Assembly: GCA_958352855.1 (NCBI GenBank) | Contig: CATWQE010000045.1 | Coordinates: 1-20,672, forward strand | Direction: 5' to 3' | DNA: 20,672 bases | From: an uncultured Bacillota bacterium | GTDB taxonomy: Bacteria > Bacillota > Clostridia > Lachnospirales > Lachnospiraceae | Shown here: positions 1 through 6,605 of the stretch, one piece after another | Position numbering within the stretch: the stretch's first letter is position 1 | Layout of the letters: each line of letters starts with the position of its first letter | The notes under the pieces: generated by a model | Database searches by the model: none | What the model was told of the DNA's origin: nothing | What the model saw: only the letters and a program-made list of their open reading frames with translations | Position numbers and translations under genes: made by a program

Positions 1-624
1 AACCACATTCGCCATCTCTTTGTTGGCAAATTCCATAATTTCGTCATTCAGCAAAACGCCATTGGTGGTCAATGTGAAACGGAATTTCTTATTATATTTC
101 TCTTCCTGTGACCTTCCGTATTCTACCAACTGCTTTACCACATCCCAGTTCATCAGCGGTTCCCCGCCAAAGAAATCCACCTCCAGATTTCTCCTGTTAC
201 CGGAATTGGCAATGAGAAAATCCAATGCCTGTTTTCCTACTTCATAGGACATCATGGCTCTTCTTCCATGATATTCTCCTTCTTCTGCAAAGCAGTAGCG
301 GCATGCCAGATTGCAGTCATGAGCAATATGAAGACACAAAGCCTTCACCACTGTCTCTCTCTCTTTAAAATGTTCAATGGCATCCCTGTAAATATCTTCT
401 GTAAAGAGCATCTGTGCATCCGTAAGCTCCTGAATCTCTCCAAGGGCTGTGGAAATCTCTTCTTCCTGGTACTGTCCTGTAAGATGTTCCCGTATAAAAG
501 CCTCATCTTTGCCTTCATCCAGGAGCCCTATAATATCATAGACCAGCTCATCTACAACATGTACCGAACCGCTGTTTACATCCAGTACAATGTTATATCC
601 ATTGTTTTTGTAACGATGAATCAC
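1..624 (-). CDS. scfB: SCIFF peptide maturase, radical SAM (partial, C-terminal part beyond window)
   Basis: This is the N-terminal 208 residues of a radical SAM enzyme that installs a Cys-to-Thr thioether in the SCIFF peptide encoded just upstream. The start is a GTG at 622-624, preceded by AAAGGGG; it gives the N-terminus MIHRYKNNGYNIVLDVNSGS, which I recognise from the SCIFF maturase family. Residues 1-95 form the peptide-recognition-like N-terminal domain. The [4Fe-4S] motif CNLACRYC lies near residues 116-123, followed by FFGGEPLMNW and the TLTTNG segment, both typical of radical SAM proteins with SPASM-type auxiliary clusters. The auxiliary cluster region would lie beyond the window edge. 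From family knowledge (CteB, Tte1186) the product forms a radical non-alpha thioether. The gene follows scfA by 125 bp and is probably cotranscribed with it through a structured leader. The reading frame is open to position 1. Confidence 0.95.
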   Translation of the reverse strand, partial: MIHRYKNNGYNIVLDVNSGSVHVVDELVYDIIGLLDEGKDEAFIREHLTGQYQEEEISTALGEIQELTDAQMLFTEDIYRDAIEHFKERETVVKALCLHIAHDCNLACRYCFAEEGEYHGRRAMMSYEVGKQALDFLIANSGNRRNLEVDFFGGEPLMNWDVVKQLVEYGRSQEEKYNKKFRFTLTTNGVLLNDEIMEFANKEMANVV

Positions 625-665
625 CGTATTACCCCTTTCTTTTGCATATTTTTTATCGCAACAAA

Positions 666-748
666 TAAGCAGCGGCTTTGATGCCGCTGCTCCCATTCGT
701 TCCTGCATGCGAAAGCTGTCCGTAGCAGATTTGAACGCCTTACGACAG
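666..748 (-). promoter_or_regulatory. Structured scfA-scfB intercistronic leader (two hairpins)
   Basis: Two inverted repeats lie between the SCIFF stop codon and the maturase start. At 668-691 there is a perfect 9-bp stem AGCAGCGGC/GCCGCTGCT with a 6-nt loop; on the minus-strand RNA it is followed by UUAUUUGUUG, a poor U-tract. At 716-748, CTGTC-CGTA pairs with TACG-ACAG with one bulge. The first could be a weak attenuator or an RNA-processing or stability element that makes more precursor than maturase. That role is inferred from position; the pairing is seen directly. Confidence 0.45.
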
Positions 749-749
749 A

Positions 750-890
750 TTATTTATTTTCGCAGCTCTGGTTTCCTACAGTACAGGAAGTTTTACAAGC
801 TGACTGGCAAGATGTCTGACATTCACCACATCCACCTTTTTTCACTGTGTTCTGTAAGCTTTTTGTATTTAATGTTTTGATATGTTCCAT
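750..890 (-). CDS. scfA: Six-cysteine ranthipeptide precursor SCIFF
   Basis: This small ORF encodes a 46-residue peptide. It starts MEHIKTLNTKSLQNTVKKGG, and all six cysteines fall in the C-terminal half at positions 21, 24, 28, 32, 36 and 43. The number and spacing of cysteines, the leader sequence and the adjacent maturase identify it as SCIFF (six cysteines in about forty-five residues). In characterised homologues a thioether is formed between Cys32 and Thr37, and both residues are present here at exactly those positions. The start ATG at 888-890 has a strong AAGGAGG eight bases upstream. A promoter with an extended -10 lies immediately upstream, so the gene can be transcribed on its own. 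The biological role of mature SCIFF is not known to me, although the pair is widely conserved in Clostridia. Confidence 0.96.
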   Translation of the reverse strand: MEHIKTLNTKSLQNTVKKGGCGECQTSCQSACKTSCTVGNQSCENK

Positions 891-920
891 CACATAATCC
901 TCCTTATGTATTTAATGTTC

Positions 921-970
921 AGATATGATATCTAAGCGGTATTATAGCATAGCTGCCCTTGCCAGGCAAG
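921..970 (-). promoter_or_regulatory. scfA promoter with two overlapping small palindromes
   Basis: On the minus strand, TTGCCT (964-969) and TATAAT (941-946) are separated by 17 bp, and TG one base upstream makes an extended -10. A 13-bp palindrome CTTGCC-A-GGCAAG (958-970) covers the -35. A second palindrome AGATAT-G-ATATCT (921-933) begins near the expected transcription start. Either could be an operator, but no regulator is identified. Confidence 0.6.
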
Positions 971-980
971 TATTTCTTTT

Positions 981-1355
981 TCAGGATAACATTCCTCCCA
1001 GAGTTCCTCCCATCAAACACAGGAAAAACAAAAGCAGTATTTCCTTCATATCTCCTCTTGCCTGATGTTCCGTCAAAAAAGTCACTGCCAAAAGCAAAAG
1101 AGCATAGCTGCCCCCAAGCCCCATTCCCCAGAGAAATCTTCTGGACTCTGCTTTTTTCCCCATATAAAATCCACCTGCCAGGCAGGAGACTATGTAAATC
1201 AGTAGAATCCCAAGATTCACCTGGCTCTCGCCCAGTCCCATTTTATACAGCAAAAAAGCAAGGAGCAAAAGCAGCACGCCGGTTACCGCATAAGACAGCA
1301 GCAGCGCTTTCATCATTTGTAAGGGCTTTGCATTTTTTGAAATTGTCTGTTCCAT
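981..1355 (-). CDS. TIGR04086-like small membrane protein
   Basis: A 124-residue, very hydrophobic protein starting MEQTISKNAKPLQMMKALLL. Four membrane segments are visible, at about residues 14-40, 46-66, 74-95 and 105-123, with short polar loops. Length and four-helix layout fit the clostridial TIGR04086 family, whose function is unknown; I recall these genes near SCIFF loci, which matches here, but cannot check it. I chose the ATG at 1353-1355 because GGGAGGG precedes it at a normal distance and the length suits the family. An in-frame ATG at 1403 would add 16 residues (MNTETLPYRYIWEGFY) and is possible if translation continues from the gene upstream. The ribosome site sits inside a strong hairpin, described separately. 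No terminator is seen after the stop; the scfA promoter follows directly. Confidence 0.75.
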   Translation of the reverse strand: MEQTISKNAKPLQMMKALLLSYAVTGVLLLLLAFLLYKMGLGESQVNLGILLIYIVSCLAGGFYMGKKAESRRFLWGMGLGGSYALLLLAVTFLTEHQARGDMKEILLLFFLCLMGGTLGGMLS

Positions 1356-1357
1356 AT

Positions 1358-1395
1358 AGAAACCCTCCCATATGTATCTATATGGAAGGGTTTCT
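1358..1395 (-). promoter_or_regulatory. 16-bp hairpin sequestering the ribosome site of the small membrane protein
   Basis: On the minus-strand RNA, 1380-1395 pairs with 1358-1373 around a 6-nt loop (1374-1379). The only imperfection (position 1367 with 1386) is a G-U pair in this RNA but a C-A mismatch on the other strand. The 3' arm contains the GGGAGGG ribosome site, and the ATG follows two bases after the hairpin. There is no U-tract, so a simple terminator is less likely than translational control or an mRNA end signal between the two genes. Confidence 0.6.
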
Positions 1396-1406
1396 GTATT
1401 CATGCC

Positions 1407-3485
1407 TTATTTGTCCTGTTTTTTCTTCTTTTTCCCCAGAAGCACAGCTCCTGTTCCCAGGGCCACAGCTCCTGCGCCTAACAGTACATACTGTAGAATT
1501 TCTGTATTATCTCCCGTTTTTACGGTATGGATAATCGTTACGTTGGAGCTTCCTGTATTAGAAGCAGACTGGTTTCCAGGTTTTTTCTGTGCAGCAGATG
1601 TTCCATTGGAAGTCTGGGCTGAATTGCTCTGTCCAGAGGAATGACTGCTCTGCTGGGACTGCTGCTGTCCTGACTGTTGCGCAGACTGGCTGCCGGTTCC
1701 TGTGCCTGTAGAGGGCTTGTGTCCCGGACTGGTGATTCCCGGCCCTACAATCTGATGTCCGCCTACATTAAAAGGACTGAAGGAAGCTGTCTCAAAAGCC
1801 AGATACTCTTCCCCATCTTTTACTTCAATGGTCATGTTTCCTACTTTTCCCTCTTTATCGAAAATGAAATATTCATATTCATTATTTCCCAGATAATGAG
1901 CAATGGACAAATCAGAATAACAATCTGCATTCTCCGGCAGAGGTATCAGTACTTTTACCTTCTTGCCTTCTGGTATCTGATACTCTGTATCTTCTTTTAA
2001 ATCCCACAGCTTTAATTCATAAGCGGAAAGTATTTCCCCAATCCCCGCATCCGGCAACTGGCTGACGCTATCATTGTAGCTTACCTGAAGGTCCACATAA
2101 AATGGAAGAAAGTCTGCAGAAACCTGTACGCCAGACTCATCAATCAGACTTCCCACCGGAATGACCTCCGGGGCTTCCTGGGCCACTTCACCCAGCTTTC
2201 CAGGCTGCGCGCTGTTTTCAACAGGCGGTTTCTGCTGTTCCTGCTGCTCTTTTTCTGGCACAGCAGGTTCCACCGGAATAATGGTCACATCCTCTTTGGA
2301 ATCTTCTTCGGGTTCCTCCTTGGAAGGCTCTTTAGACTCTTCTTCGGATTCTTCCTGTGGATTTTCCGGTTTCTGTGGGTCTTTTGGCTTTTCTTCCTCT
2401 TCTGTTTCAGGTTCTGTCTCCGATTCTCCGCTTTCCGCTAACTCTTCTACAAACACCTGTATTTTACGCACTACGGTTTTGGAGTCTTCTTCCCAGCCTT
2501 CTACCCCTGTATAATCCCATTTTTCCAGATTATCGGGAGTAAAGCGAAGAGTCATCTGACTTTCGTATGCTGTTAAATCTGTATTTCCTTCCCATACAAA
2601 AGTCCCTTCTCCTGCAAATCCGGCCTCTTCCTCAAATGCAAAAGCTTCCCACTCTGCTTTTGTCCCAAATACCAGCTTTTGAGGAATCTGCAAAACAGCT
2701 TCCTGCTTTTGGGTTTCACCAGGCTGTTCTGTTTCCGGCTGTTCAACCTCTGGCTGCTGTTCCGGGTTTTCTGCTTCCGGAGCTTCTGTCTCCGGCTGCT
2801 GTTCCGGAGCCTGCGGCTGCTCAGGCTTCTCCTCCGGTGTTTCAGAGTGTTCTGTCTCCGGCTCTTTTTCCGGTGTTTCCGCCTCTGGCTGTTTTTCCGG
2901 TTCTGCTGGTTCTGTTTCCGGCGTCTCTGGATGTTCAGGTTTCTGCTCCTCCTTAGGCACGTCTGGCTGTTCTGTCTCCGGAGTTTCCTGCGGCTCTTTT
3001 TGTTCCTCTTCTGTCTTTATCTGAAAAGCAGCTTTTCCGGCTTCTGCTGAATCTGTATCTACATCCTCAGCCTGAATCCCGGTTCCCTGAATTGTCAGTG
3101 TTCCTTTTCCTGTTATTTTAATAAGCTTGCCTTCAAATCCCTCTGCTCTTTTAATGGTAACATGAGACGGAATTGCCAGTTCTGTTTTCTCATCTATGGT
3201 AACTGTTCCGGAAACCAGAATCACGCCATTTTCCCCTGCGCATTTCAGCGCTTTTGAAAAAGAAGAAACCGCCTTTTCTTCTGTGCTTCCATCGGCTGTA
3301 TCTGAAGCCTTTGCGCTTCCATTCAAATAAACCGTCTTTTTCACTTCCTGATTCTGTGTCTGGGCAGCCCACACCGGAACCGGCGTCGCAAGCTCTCCCA
3401 CTGTTCCCGCAGTCATAACAGAAGCCAGTGTCAATCCCAGTACGTTTACTGCTGCTTTATGTAAAGTTTTTTTATTTCTATTCAT
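1407..3485 (-). CDS. Pro/Glu-rich cell-surface protein with sortase-type C-terminal signal
   Basis: The 692-residue precursor has a long signal peptide (about 1-40, ending VPVWAA). Residues 51-140 resemble the opening of a beta-helix-type surface domain (VYLNG, then DGSTEEKAVSSFSKAL and VSGTVTI). Residues 160-262 form a low-complexity Pro/Glu/Gln/Thr stalk with repeating PETE, PEQQPE and TPE units. A short folded segment follows (about 265-347, with TFVWEGN and LRFTP, resembling an Ig-like repeat), then a second acidic Glu/Ser/Pro/Lys stalk (350-400). A beta-rich domain (445-575) ends in AFETASFSPFNVGG. A Ser/Gln/Gly-rich wall-spanning stretch leads to HTVKTGDN (653-660), a hydrophobic helix (664-684) and a KKKKKQDK tail. 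This C-terminus fits a non-canonical LPXTG-type anchor common in Lachnospiraceae. Stalked display on the wall is inferred, and no ligand is identifiable. Start ATG 3485 follows GAGGG. Confidence 0.8.
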   Translation of the reverse strand: MNRNKKTLHKAAVNVLGLTLASVMTAGTVGELATPVPVWAAQTQNQEVKKTVYLNGSAKASDTADGSTEEKAVSSFSKALKCAGENGVILVSGTVTIDEKTELAIPSHVTIKRAEGFEGKLIKITGKGTLTIQGTGIQAEDVDTDSAEAGKAAFQIKTEEEQKEPQETPETEQPDVPKEEQKPEHPETPETEPAEPEKQPEAETPEKEPETEHSETPEEKPEQPQAPEQQPETEAPEAENPEQQPEVEQPETEQPGETQKQEAVLQIPQKLVFGTKAEWEAFAFEEEAGFAGEGTFVWEGNTDLTAYESQMTLRFTPDNLEKWDYTGVEGWEEDSKTVVRKIQVFVEELAESGESETEPETEEEEKPKDPQKPENPQEESEEESKEPSKEEPEEDSKEDVTIIPVEPAVPEKEQQEQQKPPVENSAQPGKLGEVAQEAPEVIPVGSLIDESGVQVSADFLPFYVDLQVSYNDSVSQLPDAGIGEILSAYELKLWDLKEDTEYQIPEGKKVKVLIPLPENADCYSDLSIAHYLGNNEYEYFIFDKEGKVGNMTIEVKDGEEYLAFETASFSPFNVGGHQIVGPGITSPGHKPSTGTGTGSQSAQQSGQQQSQQSSHSSGQSNSAQTSNGTSAAQKKPGNQSASNTGSSNVTIIHTVKTGDNTEILQYVLLGAGAVALGTGAVLLGKKKKKQDK

Positions 3486-3531
3486 GAATATTCATCCCTC
3501 ATTTTCAAACACAATCTTTTTGTTACCGCTC

Positions 3532-3561
3532 ATTATATCACAGTTTTTTTGTTTCTGACAC
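3532..3561 (-). promoter_or_regulatory. Promoter of the surface protein gene
   Basis: On the minus strand TATAAT (3532-3537) is preceded by TGA, making an extended -10. GTGTCA (3556-3561) lies 18 bp upstream as a 4/6 match to the -35 consensus. It faces away from the promoter at 3593-3621, so the region holds divergent promoters. Confidence 0.55.
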
Positions 3562-3592
3562 CCCTTAAATCAACTTTTTTCCTGTTGCTTTC

Positions 3593-3621
3593 TTGCAATC
3601 TCAAAGGAAATCATGTATATT
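3593..3621 (+). promoter_or_regulatory. Promoter of the CNNM/CBS gene
   Basis: TTGCAA (3593-3598) and TATATT (3616-3621) are separated by exactly 17 bp, and TG lies just upstream of the -10. The expected transcription start near 3628 leaves a leader of about 47 nt before the TTG start codon. It also argues that the upstream in-frame ATG at 3642 is part of the leader. Confidence 0.55.
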
Positions 3622-3674
3622 ATTCTGTATAGCTTAAGGCTATGATTATATTTTTTATAAAGGAGTTGAACATA

Positions 3675-4964
3675 TTGGATTCCAGTGACGCCATACAGTT
3701 TCTGGCTCTGATTATACTTATTTGTTTATCAGCATTTTTTTCATCAGCAGAAACTTCTATGACAACCGTAAACAAGATTCGTATCCAGTCTCTGGCCGAA
3801 CAGGGTGACAAACGGGCCTCCATTCTCTTAACAGTAATCGAGGACTCCGGCAAACTACTGAGTACGATTCTCATTGGCAACAACATTGTAAACATCAGTG
3901 CATCTTCCCTTGCCACTACCATCACCATGAGGCTTTTCGGCAATGCGGCAGTAAGTATCAGCACTGGTATTATCACCCTTCTGGTTTTGATTTTCGGTGA
4001 AATCACACCTAAGACCATGGCTTCTCTTCATGCGGAAAAAATGGCTCTTTCCTACGCCAGAATCATTCATTTTCTTATGTTTTTGCTGACCCCGGTGATT
4101 TTCCTGGTCAACAAAATGGCAAAAGGCGTGCTGACTCTTTTGCGGGTAGATGACAGCGTAAAAGGAAACACCATTACAGAGCATGAGCTTCGCACTCTGG
4201 TAAACGTGGGACACAAAGAAGGTGTCATTGAAACAGAAGAACGACAGATGATTTACAATGTATTTGATTTCGGAGATTCCCAGGCACAGGATGTCATGGT
4301 TCCCCGAATTGATGTAACTTTTGCTGATGTAAACAGCAGTTATGAAGACCTGATTCAACTGTTTCGTGAAGAAAAGCATACCAGATTCCCTGTGTTTGAA
4401 GAGACCACAGACAACATTATTGGTATTGTAAATGTAAAGGATCTTCTGCTTACAGACCAGAAGGATTTTACCCTGCGGAAAATTCTCAGGGATGCGTATT
4501 TTACTTATGAATACAAAAAAACTTCTGAACTGTTAATGGAAATGAAGGAACATTCTGTTTCCTTTGCTGTAGTGCTGGACGAATACGGCGCTACATCAGG
4601 CATTGTAACCCTGGAAGATTTAGTGGAAGAAATCGTTGGTGATATCCATGACGAGTATGATATAGAAGAAGAGGACGATTTAACGGAAATTCTCCCTGGA
4701 AAAGAATACCTGGCTCTTGGTTCTGCCCGCCTGGATGATTTGGACGAGGTTCTGCATCTGGATATTGAATCTGATGATTATGATTCCATTGGCGGTTATA
4801 TTATTGAACAATTAGACCGGTTTCCGGAAAAAGGCGAATCGGTTACAACCGACTCCGGCATCCGGCTTGTGGTAGATAAGGTAGAACGAAACCGAATCGA
4901 ATCTGTACACATCTACCTTCCCGAAACCAGGGAATACAATAACAAAGATTCTCATGACAACTAG
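3675..4964 (+). CDS. Hemolysin-family CNNM/CBS/CorC-type membrane protein
   Basis: A 429-residue protein with the usual order for this family. The CNNM (DUF21) membrane domain spans about 1-190, with ALIILICLSAFFSSAETSMT near the start and FGEITPKTMA at 108-117. Two CBS domains follow (about 205-265 and 272-325), the second ending in LDEYGATSGIVTLEDLVEEI. A CorC/HlyC C-terminal domain occupies about 335-415. Related proteins are linked to magnesium or cobalt efflux and ion homeostasis; the 'hemolysin' label is historical, and I see no evidence of toxin activity. I chose a TTG start at 3675 because AAAGGAG sits nine bases upstream and the sequence then begins DSSDAIQFLAL, as in homologues. The in-frame ATG at 3642 would add 11 residues but has no convincing ribosome site. 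The YesL-like gene follows 14 bp downstream, probably in the same operon. Confidence 0.9.
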   Translation: MDSSDAIQFLALIILICLSAFFSSAETSMTTVNKIRIQSLAEQGDKRASILLTVIEDSGKLLSTILIGNNIVNISASSLATTITMRLFGNAAVSISTGIITLLVLIFGEITPKTMASLHAEKMALSYARIIHFLMFLLTPVIFLVNKMAKGVLTLLRVDDSVKGNTITEHELRTLVNVGHKEGVIETEERQMIYNVFDFGDSQAQDVMVPRIDVTFADVNSSYEDLIQLFREEKHTRFPVFEETTDNIIGIVNVKDLLLTDQKDFTLRKILRDAYFTYEYKKTSELLMEMKEHSVSFAVVLDEYGATSGIVTLEDLVEEIVGDIHDEYDIEEEDDLTEILPGKEYLALGSARLDDLDEVLHLDIESDDYDSIGGYIIEQLDRFPEKGESVTTDSGIRLVVDKVERNRIESVHIYLPETREYNNKDSHDN

Positions 4965-4978
4965 AAAGGAAATGACTT

Positions 4979-5683
4979 ATGAACGGATTATTTAATCTTG
5001 ACAGCCCTATTATGCGGTTTCTGTCTAAGGTATGCGACTTAATGATTTTAAATGTAATGTGCATTATCTGCTGTCTTCCTATTGTTACAGCAGGAGCTTC
5101 TATCACTGCGTTATACACCATTACCATGAAAATGGTGCGCGGGGAAGAATCTTATATCTTTAAAGGTTTCTTAAAGGCCTTTAAAGAAAATTTCAAGCAA
5201 TCTACCATTATCTGGCTGATTATGGCAGTGCTTGGTATTTTTGTTTTCATCGATTATCAGGCAGCCTCTCTTCTGCCGGAAAATATGAGCAATCTTTTCC
5301 GTATTTTAATCGGCGCCCTGATTATTTTTTACTTGATGATTTTATCCTACATATTTCCATATACAGCACGATTCGCAAACAACATTAAAAACATTTTCAA
5401 AAATTCTCTGTTGATTGCAATTTTGAATCTGCCATGGACCATTTTAGTGATTGTACTTCCTATTGCATTAGGCTTCCTTACCTTCCTGACCACTACCACG
5501 CTGGTATATGGAAGTATGCTGTGGATGCTTCTTGGATTTGCCCTGGTGGCTTATATTGAATCCATGATTTTCCGCAGAGTATTTGCAAAATACGAACCGG
5601 CCCAGGAAGAAGATGCCAGGGATCCGGATCAGTATACTGTACCGGAAGAATTACCGGATTCCTCTAAATCAGATAACGCTTAA
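4979..5683 (+). CDS. YesL-like (DUF624) membrane protein
   Basis: A 234-residue membrane protein starting MNGLFNLDSPIMRFLSKVCD. It has about five hydrophobic segments: near 18-48, 78-95, 104-126, 140-168 and 175-197. A charged loop with KAFKENFKQS lies at 62-75, and the acidic, proline-containing tail is soluble. The N-terminal pattern (short amphipathic start, then a long hydrophobic segment with CDLMILNVMCIICCLPIVT) and the KAFKENFKQST segment are typical of the DUF624/YesL family. YesL genes are often found near carbohydrate uptake genes, but the biochemical role is unknown. The start has AAAGGA eight bases upstream, and the 14-bp gap to the preceding gene indicates cotranscription. The gene ends just before a bidirectional terminator. 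Confidence 0.8.
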   Translation: MNGLFNLDSPIMRFLSKVCDLMILNVMCIICCLPIVTAGASITALYTITMKMVRGEESYIFKGFLKAFKENFKQSTIIWLIMAVLGIFVFIDYQAASLLPENMSNLFRILIGALIIFYLMILSYIFPYTARFANNIKNIFKNSLLIAILNLPWTILVIVLPIALGFLTFLTTTTLVYGSMLWMLLGFALVAYIESMIFRRVFAKYEPAQEEDARDPDQYTVPEELPDSSKSDNA

Positions 5684-5685
5684 CA

Positions 5686-5739
5686 TAAAAAATGGGCGCT
5701 GCTCCATAGGTGATTCCTTATGAAGCAACGCTCTTTTTT
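5686..5739. terminator. Bidirectional intrinsic terminator between convergent genes
   Basis: Arms 5694-5708 and about 5719-5733 form a long stem (core TGCT/AGCA and GGGCG/CGCTC) with two mismatches on the plus-strand RNA; on the minus-strand RNA those two become G-U pairs. A run of six T follows on the plus strand (5734-5739), and six T on the minus strand follow the other arm (5687-5692). It can stop transcription from both the YesL-like gene and the convergent membrane gene. Confidence 0.8.
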
Positions 5740-6401
5740 CATTGAAACTTTTCCATAATGCGCTGTAACACTTGTTTCACTTCTTCCCCTCTATCTCCTG
5801 ATAAATCAATGCTTGAGAAAGGGAGAATCAGACCTTTACCGCCATAATATGTAATCCATATGTTATTCGTATTCCCCATAAACATATATTTGAAATCTGT
5901 CATATACTTTTTGGCATAGAGTATCCCATTTATAATTAACCAGTTTCTACTGTTAAACATACGAACTGCTTTTTGCAAGGTAGAATTTTCAAATTGAATG
6001 CATTCAAATTTTTCACCTCTAAGCTCACGTTCCAGCTCTTCTTTAGAATAAAACTTTTTTAAAACAATCGCACAATGATACGGTGTTTTAATATATTTCC
6101 ATATTTTATATGCACTTAGTAAGGTAAATCCAATGAAAAATAATTCAATCCAAATTAACCCCTGATATTTTTCATTCCAAAATACATCTACTCTTCTTAT
6201 GGAGATATATGCACAAAATAACCATAACAAAGCCAGTAATAATTTTTTAAGTGGGTAGAGCTTAAACCACTCAATCATTTTTAACTGGCCGTTTTCCGTA
6301 CTATAATCTCCATATACCAATTTACCGGCAAGACTTTTTTGTACAATGGCTGGCAGATTCACCACCAGGATGAGTACCAAAAAGATAAGACAAATAACCA
6401 T
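5739..6401 (-). CDS. Orphan membrane protein of unknown function
   Basis: I do not recognise this 220-residue protein. From the chosen ATG (MVICLIFLVLILVVNLP) there is a membrane segment at 1-20, a second at about 54-70 (LLLALLWLFCAYI), and a third at about 84-105 (LIWIELFFIGFTLLSAYKIW). A soluble C-terminal domain of about 110 residues follows, rich in aromatics, with ECIQFENSTLQKAVRMFNS and a Gly/Tyr segment WITYYGGKGLILPFSSIDL. The layout resembles small PH-like or YcxB-like membrane proteins, but this is only a structural impression. The ORF can be extended by seven residues to a GTG at 6422, but GAGG fits the ATG at 6401 better. It is a single gene in convergent orientation, visibly richer in A+T than its neighbours, and could be a recent insertion. 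Its stop codon abuts the shared terminator. Confidence 0.6.
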   Translation of the reverse strand: MVICLIFLVLILVVNLPAIVQKSLAGKLVYGDYSTENGQLKMIEWFKLYPLKKLLLALLWLFCAYISIRRVDVFWNEKYQGLIWIELFFIGFTLLSAYKIWKYIKTPYHCAIVLKKFYSKEELERELRGEKFECIQFENSTLQKAVRMFNSRNWLIINGILYAKKYMTDFKYMFMGNTNNIWITYYGGKGLILPFSSIDLSGDRGEEVKQVLQRIMEKFQ

Positions 6402-6516
6402 ATTCTTCACTTCCTCTGTCACTTGGTAGTTTCATTTTATCATATAGCTCCCTTCTTTTCTATCCCCCTTCAAAAGCGAATTCTTTTTTGTTCCCCATTT
6501 TAAACAAAATGCCTCC

Positions 6517-6574
6517 TTGACAATTTCTGTCCAGTATAATAAAATCCCACTATAACCGAAAAGTTATATTTAAC
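6517..6574 (+). promoter_or_regulatory. pfl operon promoter and downstream inverted repeats
   Basis: TTGACA (6517-6522) and TAAAAT (6540-6545) are spaced by 17 bp. Just downstream, TATAAC (6551-6556) pairs with GTTATA (6563-6568), and GTTA (6563-6566) pairs with TAAC (6571-6574) across four bases. The two repeats share an arm, so they could be alternative structures or an operator near the transcription start. The second is two bases shorter than the Rex (NADH-sensing) consensus, so a Rex assignment is not supported. Confidence 0.55.
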
Positions 6575-6605
6575 TAACTACTATATATAGGAGGATGAAC
6601 ACATT

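Noticed and set aside
2161..3050. Long plus-strand reading frames opposite the surface protein, rich in Phe, Leu, Cys and Arg
   Set aside because: They are the antisense of the Pro/Glu-rich stalks; GAA/CCG-type codons leave the opposite frames open. No ribosome sites and no recognisable domain.
3642..3674. Upstream ATG of the CNNM/CBS protein
   Set aside because: No convincing ribosome site; the AAAGGAG lies inside this extension and points to the TTG at 3675.
6523..6540. Consensus TATAAT 12 bp after TTGACA upstream of pfl
   Set aside because: A 12-bp spacer is too short for RNA polymerase; the partly overlapping TAAAAT at 17 bp is the better -10.
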